Positions 1 to 5,478 of a stretch of 5,478 nt of DNA are shown in pieces. Source of the stretch: an uncultured Chloroflexota bacterium. GTDB taxonomy: Bacteria; Chloroflexota; Dehalococcoidia; SAR202; UBA11138. The position numbers and the translations under genes were made by a program. How positions within the stretch are numbered: the stretch's first letter is position 1; the number at the start of each line of letters is the position of its first letter. The stretch is taken from the NCBI GenBank assembly GCA_913046025.1, contig CAJWRP010000197.1, positions 1 through 5,478 on the forward strand, in the 5' to 3' direction. Below the pieces are notes generated by a model, which did no database searches, was not told the origin of the DNA, and saw only the letters and a program-made list of their open reading frames with translations.

Positions 1-627
1 GTTTATCGTCTTCTGTTCGCGAAACGCCACTCGTCGTTTCTTCGCCGACCAGACTGGTGCCTGCGAAAGGTTCACTGATTCCGCTATGAGGGTTTTGTCT
101 GTGCCATCAGCGTTGATTGACCAGAGAATGCCATCAATATCTATGTAGGTCAGACTGCGATTAATGTCCAGGTCCGGAGGTGGCACAGTCGGTGAAGGCG
201 CGGGTTTTAGCGTCGGCGACTCTGTTGGGACCGCAGTGGCTACAGGCAGGGGGGTCGAAGTTGGGAGGGCTGTTGCAGTAACTGGTGCAGCGGTTGCGGG
301 AATCGGCGCTGCGGTAGCGGCCGCCTGTGGTTCAGGTGTGTGGTTAGGCTCGATTTCAGGAGCCAACGTGGCGGTGGGGGTAGGTTCAGTCGCCGCCGGC
401 ATTACATCGGTTGGCTGGGCTGATGGCGACGATGTTTGTGTGGGCCTTGCCTGCGCCCGTGGTGTCTTTGCAGGGGCTGTCGCCGTAGGGGTGGCGAAGA
501 TGACTACGTCGACTTCTGGTGGAACGAAGGGCGCCGGGCTCTGGCAAGCGATCGCAAGCAACAGCACAGCATAAGCCGCCAGAGAGGCCATTTTTCTGGA
601 GCGAATCAAAGAATTAACCGTATCCAC
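1..627 (-). CDS. Lipoprotein with Pro/Thr/Ala-rich stalk and TolB-like beta-propeller start (3' end beyond window)
   Basis: Read leftward, the frame is open from an in-frame TAA just upstream to the window edge, giving 209 residues with no stop. The first 28 residues form a signal peptide with a basic stretch (RSRK) and a hydrophobic core ending LLLAIAC, so Cys28 is the likely lipidated residue after signal peptidase II cleavage. Residues about 29-151 are a low-complexity Pro/Thr/Ala/Ser linker, probably a flexible stalk. From about 152 the sequence turns globular and carries a WD40-like/TolB repeat signature (LWSINADGTDK, then APVWSAKKRRVAF). It is therefore probably a membrane-anchored, externally exposed beta-propeller protein; its ligand is unknown. 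The GTG start at 627 is chosen because it gives a charged n-region. TTG at 612 and ATG at 591 are alternatives, and none has a well-placed Shine-Dalgarno site. It lies 41 bases after the Nmad3-like gene with no terminator between, so co-transcription is possible. Confidence 0.8.
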   Translation of the reverse strand, partial: MDTVNSLIRSRKMASLAAYAVLLLAIACQSPAPFVPPEVDVVIFATPTATAPAKTPRAQARPTQTSSPSAQPTDVMPAATEPTPTATLAPEIEPNHTPEPQAAATAAPIPATAAPVTATALPTSTPLPVATAVPTESPTLKPAPSPTVPPPDLDINRSLTYIDIDGILWSINADGTDKTLIAESVNLSQAPVWSAKKRRVAFREQKTIN

Positions 628-629
628 AT

Positions 630-649
630 TAAAGGGTTACACCCCTTTA
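630..649 (-). other. Small stem-loop just before the lipoprotein start
   Basis: The leftward transcript contains TAAAGGG, a six-base loop GTGTAA, then CCCTTTA, a perfect 7-bp stem ending two bases before the GTG start at 627. The purine-rich AAAGGGG (642-648) is the only Shine-Dalgarno-like sequence nearby and lies inside the stem. The hairpin could therefore hide the ribosome binding site, but the spacing of 14 bases to GTG is long. No U-tract follows, so it is not a standard terminator. A regulatory role is inference. Confidence 0.35.
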
Positions 650-668
650 GAGTCGGGCTAACATAGGG

Positions 669-1433
669 TCAAGAGTGCCTTTGAACCCAGTCCCATAGGA
701 TGGTTGCCTTCTCATCCTGCCCTGGAATGGCGGGGTCGATTACGCAGCGGCAGCTTCGTGTGTAGGAGCCGATCACCTGGAGGTCGCTGCGGCCGGAGTC
801 CCACTTCCACGGCGAGCCGTCTGCGGAGGAGAACACCTGCAAGGCAAGCTCTCTGGTTACGGGGACGGCCTTTTGGAACCTCTTGGAGTTAGGCGATCCG
901 CCGAAGACCCAGAAGCGGTCCCACAGGAAGTCGTCGCTGAGTCCTCTCAGGATGTGGGCATTGGCGCCATAGCGTTTCATTTCTGCATCTGTGGGGCGTT
1001 GGGTCACATCTTTGAGAATGTCCTCGATCTCGAGAAAACCAACCAGGTAGAATCCATGCTCTTTTGCGGACTTATTGTCTTCTTGTCTCGTTAGCCTTGC
1101 CAGAAAGAATATGAAATCGCCCGGTTCCATGCGCTTCAAGGATGCAGCGCGAGGGCTTGTCTCGCAGTTATCCCCGTATGTGAAGGTTTCGAATTCCGGG
1201 TCGAAGTGAGTCGGGAAGTCCCAAAGACGTTTTGGAATATAATCCCTGATCGGTTTCTTTGGGTCATAGTACGAGGTCAGTTGCCCGTAACGAATGGCAT
1301 GATCCGTAGGTAGGTCTCTGTCCTCCGGTATGGTGATGAACTCAAAGGTGCCACCGTCATATATAGGACTATCGAAGGAGTGGCTAGCGTTGGCTCCGAC
1401 GTTGGCCAGATAGATGCGTCCACCGCTGATCAT
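669..1433 (-). CDS. Nmad3-like (putative nucleotide modification associated) PUA-fold-like protein
   Basis: This is a complete 254-residue soluble protein without signal peptide or membrane segment. The N-terminus has a strand plus a 'SPIYDGGTFEFITIPE' block (residues 22-37). A 'HFDPEFETFTYGD' block follows at 76-88. A 'GDFIFFLARL' strand (105-114) pairs with 'GFYLVGFLEIEDI' (127-139), the kind of pattern seen in PUA/EVE/ASCH-type small-molecule or base-binding barrels. 'NAHILRG' lies at 158-164 and 'SKRFQKAVPVT' at 183-193. From memory this order matches the family called putative nucleotide modification associated domain 3, which is predicted from gene neighbourhoods and not, as far as I know, from biochemistry. 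The ATG overlaps the queG stop as ATGA, so translation is probably coupled to queG. A role in sensing or processing modified nucleotides is inferred. A generic EVE-like protein of other function is the main alternative. Confidence 0.6.
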   Translation of the reverse strand: MISGGRIYLANVGANASHSFDSPIYDGGTFEFITIPEDRDLPTDHAIRYGQLTSYYDPKKPIRDYIPKRLWDFPTHFDPEFETFTYGDNCETSPRAASLKRMEPGDFIFFLARLTRQEDNKSAKEHGFYLVGFLEIEDILKDVTQRPTDAEMKRYGANAHILRGLSDDFLWDRFWVFGGSPNSKRFQKAVPVTRELALQVFSSADGSPWKWDSGRSDLQVIGSYTRSCRCVIDPAIPGQDEKATILWDWVQRHS

Positions 1434-2569
1434 AGCTTGGCCACTGTAGTCAGCTGATTCAGAGCATCCTGAATCTCCTCAATAACTTCGCCCTCCTGAG
1501 GCTTTCCCAAGGCCGACCGCAGAGCAAGCTTAGCCTCGTTGCCACCTATGCGGCCTAATGCCCAGGCTGCGTGGCCTCTCACTAGAGCGCTGTCGGATTC
1601 CAGGGCGCCGGTCAAAGCGGGAACTGCAGTGGGATCGGATATGTTGCCCAAAGCTACGCAGACGTTTCGCTGAAGTCCTACTCGTTTCGCCCGCTTGACT
1701 GGACTATTGCGGAATTGTTCGCGGAATCCTTCGTCGTCAAGCTCAAGCAGGGGTATCAGGTCTGGAGCGGAGAAGTCGTGGCGCTGCTGGAATGCTGGCT
1801 CCAGGCTTAGCTCGGCTTTTCGGTTCACGGGGCAGACGTCCTGGCATATATCACAGCCAAAGACCCAGTCGCCTATCAATGGGCGCAAGTCTTTGGGAAT
1901 GGGACCGCGCAGTTCTATCGTTAGAAATGAAATGCATTTGCGATTGTCCAATACGTATGGAGCTATTATGGCTCCGGTGGGACAGGCATCTATGCAAAGG
2001 ACGCAGCTCCCGCAAGTTTTCTTCAGTGGAGTATCAGGGGTCAGTTTTAGGTCCGTGATTACTTGGGCCAGAAAGACCCAGGAGCCGTGGCTGGGAGTCA
2101 GAATGTTGGTGTTTTTCCCGAACCAGCCGAGTCCAGCCCGTTCTGCGGCTGCGCGGTCGTTCATAGGCCCGTCGTCCACAAAGATGCGAGTGCGAATTGG
2201 CCTGCCTAGGCGCTTCTCCAGGCCATCACAAAACTCACGCAACCGCTTCTTGATTACGTCGTGGTAGTCGTCGCCCCATGCGTAACGAGCGATCTTACCT
2301 CTTAGTTTACCATCTGCTGTTGGCGGGCCGGTGTTGTAACTGATGGCCAAGGAAATCACGGATTGGGCCTTCTCCAGTAGGACCTGTGGCCGATTGGCCC
2401 GCCTCACGCGCTCCTCTGTATACCAGCTCAGGCCATCCATCATGCCGTCCTGAACTCGTTTCAAGGCAGCTTGCTCATCTCTTAGGAACGGCTCTGCCGA
2501 CGTTATGCCTACTAGATCGAAACCAAGTTCTTTTGCATAGGCTCGCACTATATTTTCGAGGGAAGTCAT
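1430..2569 (-). CDS. queG: Epoxyqueuosine reductase QueG
   Basis: QueG is the cytosolic, cobalamin-dependent iron-sulfur enzyme that reduces epoxyqueuosine to queuosine at wobble position 34 of tRNAs for Asp, Asn, His and Tyr. The N-terminal catalytic part contains VDDGPMNDRAAAERAGLGW (131-149) followed by FGKNT. The first Asp pair there probably includes the proton-donating Asp (D132 likely). Eight cysteines suit two [4Fe-4S] clusters: C186, C189, C192, C196, then C212, C239, C242 and C246. Residues about 295-365 form HEAT/PBS-lyase-like repeats (VCVALGNI, HAAWALGRIG), usual in this family. I choose ATG 2569, giving 379 residues, the length of the E. coli enzyme. An in-frame GTG at 2578 would add three residues, and neither start has an obvious Shine-Dalgarno site. 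The gene ends inside the start of the Nmad3-like gene. No other queuosine gene is in the window, so the precursor pathway must lie elsewhere. Confidence 0.95.
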   Translation of the reverse strand: MTSLENIVRAYAKELGFDLVGITSAEPFLRDEQAALKRVQDGMMDGLSWYTEERVRRANRPQVLLEKAQSVISLAISYNTGPPTADGKLRGKIARYAWGDDYHDVIKKRLREFCDGLEKRLGRPIRTRIFVDDGPMNDRAAAERAGLGWFGKNTNILTPSHGSWVFLAQVITDLKLTPDTPLKKTCGSCVLCIDACPTGAIIAPYVLDNRKCISFLTIELRGPIPKDLRPLIGDWVFGCDICQDVCPVNRKAELSLEPAFQQRHDFSAPDLIPLLELDDEGFREQFRNSPVKRAKRVGLQRNVCVALGNISDPTAVPALTGALESDSALVRGHAAWALGRIGGNEAKLALRSALGKPQEGEVIEEIQDALNQLTTVAKL

Positions 2570-2613
2570 GATAATCACACATCACTAAATCTAATTCAAT
2601 AGCTCAGGTTTTT

Positions 2614-2645
2614 ATTATATGACAAGATAACCATTATTCGTTCAA
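2614..2645 (-). promoter_or_regulatory. Candidate queG promoter
   Basis: On the leftward strand a perfect -10 hexamer TATAAT occupies 2619-2614. The best -35-like match upstream is TTGAAC at 2645-2640, but its 20-base spacing is longer than the optimum, so the -35 assignment is weak. Transcription would start near 2607, giving a queG leader of about 38 bases in an AT-rich setting. It would also serve the downstream Nmad3-like gene. Confidence 0.4.
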
Positions 2646-2650
2646 AGCCG

Positions 2651-2679
2651 TTGACCAGCCTTCTTAGCAGACCTATTAT
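2651..2679 (+). promoter_or_regulatory. Strong-looking sigma-70-type promoter with no gene behind it
   Basis: TTGACC (2651-2656) and TATTAT (2674-2679) are separated by exactly 17 bases, five of six matches to each sigma-70 consensus box. A start near 2686 is predicted. The nearest rightward gene, guaB3, begins about 440 bases later and has its own promoter. This promoter could give a long alternative guaB3 leader, a small RNA, or an RNA antisense to the open frame at 2731-2925. It lies back to back with the candidate queG promoter. Confidence 0.45.
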
Positions 2680-2730
2680 CAATAGAACAGAATCGCTGGT
2701 GTTTCAATTGACCTTATTGGTTGGAGGGAC

Positions 2731-2925
2731 TCAATAAAGACGAAGGCAGTCTTCATAGGTCTCGAAATCCACGCCGGATGTCGCCGGAATTATGAGGACC
2801 TTCTTTGCGTCGCCAGCATTTCCCCGCCGTCGAGAGTTCGTATCCAACACTAGGTAGGGTCGTTCCAATTCGGAGCTATGTGGGTCGGGTCCTTGTGCAG
2901 TCTTTTTATCTGAGTTATTGTAAGG
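2731..2925 (-). pseudogene. Possible small gene or C-terminal gene remnant, unrecognised
   Basis: Leftward, 64 codons are open between a TAG at 2926-2928 and a TGA at 2731-2733. The translation looks protein-like: a polar stretch, then ERPYLVLDTNSRRRGNAGD, KKVLIIPATSG and a closing DFETYEDCLRLY, suggesting two strands and a terminal helix. There is no ATG in the frame. Possible starts are TTG at 2868 and GTG at 2850, both without a Shine-Dalgarno site. It may be the surviving end of a decayed gene, a small gene with an unusual start, or chance. The opposite strand is also open for about 55 codons in the codon-aligned frame, which weakens the case. I do not recognise a family. Confidence 0.3.
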
Positions 2926-2967
2926 CTAATAAAAGACTGATAATTGCTTAAAACCAGTCCTAATTAT
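2898..2967. repeat. Overlapping inverted repeats able to form alternative hairpins
   Basis: CAGTCTTTT at 2898-2906 pairs perfectly with AAAAGACTG at 2931-2939 (9 bp, 24-base loop). The core GACTG (2935-2939) can instead pair with a second CAGTC at 2955-2959. ATAATT (2940-2945) and AATTAT (2962-2967) form a further short pair around the second hairpin. The arms are mutually exclusive as RNA and could also be protein-binding half sites as DNA. No U-tract follows, so termination is not supported. Confidence 0.35.
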
Positions 2968-3097
2968 TGGGTGGGATAAAGGCTATTTTGCAGTGGACTT
3001 GAGTAGGACTATAGGCGGATGGGGACTTGGAAATTACATAGTGTTCGAAAACGACAGAACATGACCTTGAAGTTAAAAATGTGCTTTGCTATAGTCC
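2956..3097 (+). repeat. Cluster of GGACT/AGTCC motifs upstream of guaB3, possible operator sites
   Basis: The pentamer GGACT or its complement occurs at 2956-2960 (AGTCC), 2995-2999, 3006-3010, 3023-3027 and 3093-3097 (AGTCC). The copy at 3006 and the last copy extend to a perfect 9-bp inverted repeat, GGACTATAG (3006-3014) and CTATAGTCC (3089-3097). The last arm overlaps the guaB3 -10 box. Binding by a regulator is inference from position and density only. Confidence 0.3.
3067..3095 (+). promoter_or_regulatory. guaB3 promoter
   Basis: TTGAAG (3067-3072), a 17-base spacer and TATAGT (3090-3095) form a good sigma-70-type promoter. Transcription should start near 3102, leaving a leader of about 26 bases before the guaB3 ATG. 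That is too short for a riboswitch when this promoter is used. Confidence 0.65.
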
Positions 3098-3112
3098 GAT
3101 AAATTTTCAGCC

Positions 3113-3120
3113 AAAGGGGG
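3113..3120 (+). promoter_or_regulatory. guaB3 ribosome binding site
   Basis: AAAGGGGG lies seven bases before the ATG at 3128 and is the strongest Shine-Dalgarno site in the window. It fixes the guaB3 start. Confidence 0.75.
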
Positions 3121-3127
3121 CAAGAAA

Positions 3128-4264
3128 ATGGTAGCCCAGCTTAAGGAAATTCGACGAGCATACGGATTTGACGAAGTTGCAATTGCGCCCGGCGGATTTA
3201 CTGTAAATCCTGAGTTGACCAGCACGGAATTTACAGTTGGCGACATGACGCTTTCAACCCCGATTTTGGCAGCCGCCATGGATGCGGTAGTCTCACCGAA
3301 ATTCGCAAGCCATATGAGCGAACTAGGTGGAATAGCCGTAATGAATTTGGAAGGCATCCAGGCTCGTTACGAAAATACTGAAGATATATTAAATGAGGTT
3401 GTGACTACCCCACAAGAGGAGGTCACTGCTCTGCTACAAAAGCTTTACACGGAGCCGATCAAGGACCATTTGATTGCGGCTCGAGTTGAAGAGATAAAGA
3501 TGAACGGCGCCAAGTGCGCCGTTTCCATTACCCCTGCCAGTACGAAACGCTTTGCACCTGTTGCGGCTGAAGCTGGTGCCGATATGATCGTTGTACAGTC
3601 CACCGTTACGACGGCGCGTCATATTTCCACTAGCCAAATTGGGCTTCGATTCCCTGAGTTGCTTGAGATGGTCAATGTCCCTGTGCTTGTTGGGAATTGC
3701 GTTGGCTTCGATGTTGCGCTTGAGCTGATGGAGACTGGCATACACGGTCTTCTTGTAGGAGTGGGACCTGGTGCTGCGTGCACCCCACGCGAGGTCACGG
3801 GCGTCGGTGTTCCTCAGGTCACAGCTACTCTGGATTGCTCCTCGGCTCGCGACGAGTACTTCAGGCGTAGCGGCCGCTACGTCCCTGTGATAACCGACGG
3901 CGGCATTCGAACAGGTGGTGACCTGTGTAAGTCCTTCGCTTGCGGCGCCGATGCAGTAATGCTGGGGTCACCCCTGGCTCAGGCAAAAGAGGCTCCTGGC
4001 AAGGGCTACAACTGGGGCATGGCCAATCCACATCCTGCTCTGCCACGAGGCACGCGAGTGAATGTAGGCGTCAAGGGCACTCTCAAAGAGATACTATTTG
4101 GGCCTACATCGGTTACCGATGGCACACAGAACCTGATCGGCGCACTACGGGTGTGCATGGGAATGGTCGGCGCACAGACAATCCAGGAAATGCACAACGC
4201 TGAGATCATCATGGCTCCGTCCATCAAGACAGAGGGCAAGCACTACCAGCTCGGCTTCGAGTAG
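3128..4264 (+). CDS. guaB3: GuaB3-family IMP dehydrogenase-related protein
   Basis: This is a 378-residue TIM-barrel enzyme of the IMP dehydrogenase/GMP reductase family, without the CBS (Bateman) pair that canonical GuaB carries in the barrel. The catalytic loop is GVGPGAACTPREVTGVGVPQ (211-230), so C218 should be the nucleophile forming the covalent nucleotide intermediate. The phosphate-binding motif is TDGGIRTGGD (256-265), followed by GADAVMLGS (273-281). The flap and C-terminal part (GYNWGMANPHPALPRGTR, then ILFGP and NLIGALR) follow the GuaB3 pattern. Cyanobacterial GuaB3 has been reported to act as an IMP dehydrogenase; the role of the actinobacterial form is unclear. IMP oxidation to XMP in guanine nucleotide synthesis is therefore likely but unproven here. 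CTPR replaces the common CTTR after the nucleophile. The gene stands alone, has its own promoter and ribosome binding site, and ends 76 bases before the hairpin at 4341. Confidence 0.88.
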   Translation: MVAQLKEIRRAYGFDEVAIAPGGFTVNPELTSTEFTVGDMTLSTPILAAAMDAVVSPKFASHMSELGGIAVMNLEGIQARYENTEDILNEVVTTPQEEVTALLQKLYTEPIKDHLIAARVEEIKMNGAKCAVSITPASTKRFAPVAAEAGADMIVVQSTVTTARHISTSQIGLRFPELLEMVNVPVLVGNCVGFDVALELMETGIHGLLVGVGPGAACTPREVTGVGVPQVTATLDCSSARDEYFRRSGRYVPVITDGGIRTGGDLCKSFACGADAVMLGSPLAQAKEAPGKGYNWGMANPHPALPRGTRVNVGVKGTLKEILFGPTSVTDGTQNLIGALRVCMGMVGAQTIQEMHNAEIIMAPSIKTEGKHYQLGFE

Positions 4265-4340
4265 TTTCTTTTGTATAGAGGGCTGAGGGCCAGTGCAAAG
4301 CTACGGTGCATTTGCATCCGCAGCTGAATTAGAAGATTGG

Positions 4341-4371
4341 AATAAGGCGACCATATTGGTCGCCTTATTTT
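4341..4371 (+). terminator. Intrinsic terminator-like hairpin between convergent guaB3 and prmC
   Basis: AATAAGGCGACCA (4341-4353), loop TAT, and TGGTCGCCTTATT (4357-4369) form a perfect 13-bp stem. Rightward it continues TTGTATT, giving a modest U-rich tail (TTATTTTGT), so termination of guaB3 is likely. In the leftward direction the tail is poorer (TTATTCC), so it may be only a partial terminator for prmC. The prmC stop codon (4365-4367) sits inside the stem. Confidence 0.75.
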
Positions 4372-5228
4372 GTATTAATGACAAGTACCCTAGCCAGTTT
4401 CAAGAGGTCGTCAACGTGGGAGACCTCAGCCGAGGGGAAAGCGGCTTGGGCCAGCCTCTCTGCTTCGGCCATCTGCTCCGGCGACAGCTCAACCAGCAGG
4501 CAGCCTCCTCGCCTTAGCTTGGCAGGGGCCTGTGCCAGCAGGCGACGCAGCACATCCAGGCCATCGGGACCCCCATCGAGGGCCTGTCTGGGCTCGTGTC
4601 GGACGTCAGTTGGTAGGCCGTTGATATCACCAGTAGGTATGTATGGCGGGTTGGATACGATAATGTCGACAGCAAGACTTATTGGCTCCAGCAGGTCTCC
4701 GAGCAAGAGGCTTACTCGGTCCAAAACCCCGTGGCGACGCGCGTTGTCATCTGCGACGTGCAGGGCTTCTTCAGACAGGTCGATCGCCTTCACGATAGCT
4801 TTTGGCAGGTTATGAGCCAGAGCGATTGCAAGTGCGCCGCTGCCCGTACCCACGTCCGCGATGTCGACAGTATTCACTGACAGGCCATTCGCGAATTCCA
4901 GGGCCATATCCACCAGGAGCTCGGACTCCTGTCTGGGAATGAGAACGTGCTCGTTCACAGCGAATTCCAGGCTGTAGAACTCTCGATGTTGTGTAATGTA
5001 CGCCAGAGGCTCCCCCGACGCCCTACGAGCAATCAGGGCGTCCAGAATGGCAGTCTCGTCTAGGGTGAGTAGGCGCTCTAGCTCTGCAAAAAACTGTTCC
5101 CGGCTAATGCCAAGTCCGTGGCGCACCAGGACTTCGGCTTCCAGGTGGGGATTGAAGTCCGGTCCGGTGCGCAGCTCTTTCCTGGCGCGAAGAAGGTATT
5201 CTCTGAGTCTCATGCCTTGAGTTTTCAT
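4365..5228 (-). CDS. prmC: Peptide chain release factor N5-glutamine methyltransferase PrmC
   Basis: PrmC uses S-adenosylmethionine to methylate the glutamine of the GGQ motif in release factors RF1 and RF2, raising their efficiency on the ribosome. The 287-residue protein has an N-terminal helical domain (about 1-90), with GEPLAYI at 72-78 as usual in the family. The Rossmann methyltransferase domain follows, with VGTGSGALAIALA (126-138) as the SAM-binding glycine loop, the substrate-glutamine motif NPPY at 193-196, and EPRQALDGGPDGLD (212-225). The segment before the domain reads PRQESE (98-103), where PRPETE is more usual; I would expect this to be tolerated. ATG 5228 gives full length. 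A second ATG at 5213 would remove five residues, and neither start has a clear Shine-Dalgarno site. The gene follows prfA by 19 bases in the classical prfA-prmC pair, so co-transcription is very likely. Confidence 0.95.
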   Translation of the reverse strand: MKTQGMRLREYLLRARKELRTGPDFNPHLEAEVLVRHGLGISREQFFAELERLLTLDETAILDALIARRASGEPLAYITQHREFYSLEFAVNEHVLIPRQESELLVDMALEFANGLSVNTVDIADVGTGSGALAIALAHNLPKAIVKAIDLSEEALHVADDNARRHGVLDRVSLLLGDLLEPISLAVDIIVSNPPYIPTGDINGLPTDVRHEPRQALDGGPDGLDVLRRLLAQAPAKLRRGGCLLVELSPEQMAEAERLAQAAFPSAEVSHVDDLLKLARVLVINTK

Positions 5229-5247
5229 TGCTACGGTCAGCCGAGAT

Positions 5248-5478
5248 TTATTGGCTGGCCTCGGTCAGCTTTTCGGCCTGGGCCTGGGCCTGAAGGGCTT
5301 CAACAAATTCGTTTATATCGCCGTCAAGGATGCCCCCAAGGTTGAAACTAGAGTAGTTGATACGATGGTCTGTCACCCTGCTCTGAGGGAAATTGAACGT
5401 CCTCACCCTGTCTGAGCGGTCTCCGGTGCCGATCTGAGACCTGCGGGTCGCCGAGACTTCCTGCTGCTGCATCTCTAT
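5248..5478 (-). CDS. prfA: Peptide chain release factor 1, C-terminal part (5' end beyond window)
   Basis: The last 76 residues of RF1 are present, open to the right edge; the true start lies outside. TRRSQIGTGDRSDRVRTFNF followed by PQSRVTDHRI is the highly conserved stretch shortly after the GGQ domain in RF1 and RF2. The end (ILDGDINEFVEAL, then AEKLTEASQ) matches the usual RF1 tail with its short helical end. Placement directly before prmC supports RF1 over RF2. RF1 reads UAA and UAG stop codons and releases the finished peptide. The stop-recognition motif and the GGQ loop methylated by PrmC are upstream of this fragment and cannot be checked here. The ATG at 5472 is an internal methionine, not the start. 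Confidence 0.95.
   Translation of the reverse strand: MEMQQQEVSATRRSQIGTGDRSDRVRTFNFPQSRVTDHRINYSSFNLGGILDGDINEFVEALQAQAQAEKLTEASQ

Larger units (their letters stand above)
2570..3127. other. Gene-poor divergent region between queG and guaB3
   Basis: About 550 bases separate the divergent queG and guaB3 genes, far more than two simple promoters need. The outer parts (2570-2640 and 2900-3110) are AT-rich. The middle (about 2740-2900) is richer in G+C and carries a leftward open frame without a good start. Also present are a rightward promoter-like pair at 2651-2679, inverted repeats at 2898-2967, GGACT-type motifs at 2956-3097 and the guaB3 promoter. I see no recognisable tRNA, SRP RNA, RNase P RNA, tmRNA or preQ1 riboswitch here. 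Confidence 0.7.

Noticed and set aside
164..574. A 136-codon rightward open frame rich in Gly, Val and Ala
   Set aside because: It is the antisense of the Pro/Thr/Ala-rich linker of the leftward lipoprotein. The leftward frame has a signal peptide and a TolB-like repeat, while this one is low-complexity only.
644..672. Leftward promoter TTGACC-17-TAAAGG before the lipoprotein gene
   Set aside because: The -35 box is good, but the -10 box matches only three of six consensus bases, and the same bases lie in the small hairpin. It is too weak to list.
1695..2267. A 190-codon rightward open frame opposite queG
   Set aside because: queG is certain from its cysteine motifs and length. The opposite frame has no domain-like features and no ribosome binding site.
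2570..2650. A preQ1 riboswitch in the queG leader
   Set aside because: The predicted leader is about 38 bases, and I see no preQ1 aptamer-like hairpin with the A-rich tail. QueG also acts after the preQ1 step.
2708..2736. A second rightward TTGACC with 17-base spacing to TCAATA
   Set aside because: The -10 part matches only two consensus bases.
2680..2960. A known structural RNA (SRP RNA, RNase P RNA, tmRNA or 6S RNA)
   Set aside because: None of the conserved sequence blocks of the first three families is visible, and there is no long continuous hairpin like 6S RNA.
4378..4815. A 145-codon Ser/Arg-rich rightward open frame opposite prmC
   Set aside because: Its composition is that of an antisense shadow of prmC, and it lies just beyond a terminator with no promoter seen.

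Overview
The window looks like ordinary bacterial chromosome, probably from the phylum Chloroflexota (perhaps the Dehalococcoidia/SAR202 side). That placement is an inference. It rests on a GuaB3-type IMP dehydrogenase relative, a TolB-propeller lipoprotein on a long Pro/Thr/Ala-rich stalk, a QueG with a C-terminal HEAT segment, and a roughly balanced base composition. No marker gene here settles it. There is no IS element, phage gene, CRISPR array, tRNA or rRNA in view.

Layout. The left half reads leftward as a compact three-gene set. queG (epoxyqueuosine reductase) overlaps a gene for an Nmad3-like, PUA-like protein by four bases (ATGA). After a 41-base gap comes a lipoprotein gene that runs off the left edge. 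A gene-poor stretch of about 550 bases (2570-3127) follows. It holds a candidate queG promoter, a strong-looking rightward promoter with no recognised gene behind it, a leftward open frame that may be a gene remnant, several inverted repeats, a cluster of GGACT/AGTCC motifs, and a clear promoter and ribosome binding site for the next gene. guaB3 then reads rightward. It converges on prmC across a 13-bp hairpin that probably terminates guaB3 and contains the prmC stop codon. At the right edge prmC and the 3' end of prfA form the classical leftward release-factor pair.

How the genes work together. prfA encodes RF1, and PrmC methylates the glutamine of its GGQ loop, so the two belong together in translation termination. 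QueG finishes queuosine in the tRNA wobble position. Its tightly coupled partner is related to families predicted to handle modified nucleotides, which is the most interesting association in the window. guaB3 stands alone as a purine nucleotide enzyme with its own promoter. I see no convincing wholly new system. The best leads are the queG/Nmad3-like coupling and the busy intergenic region.
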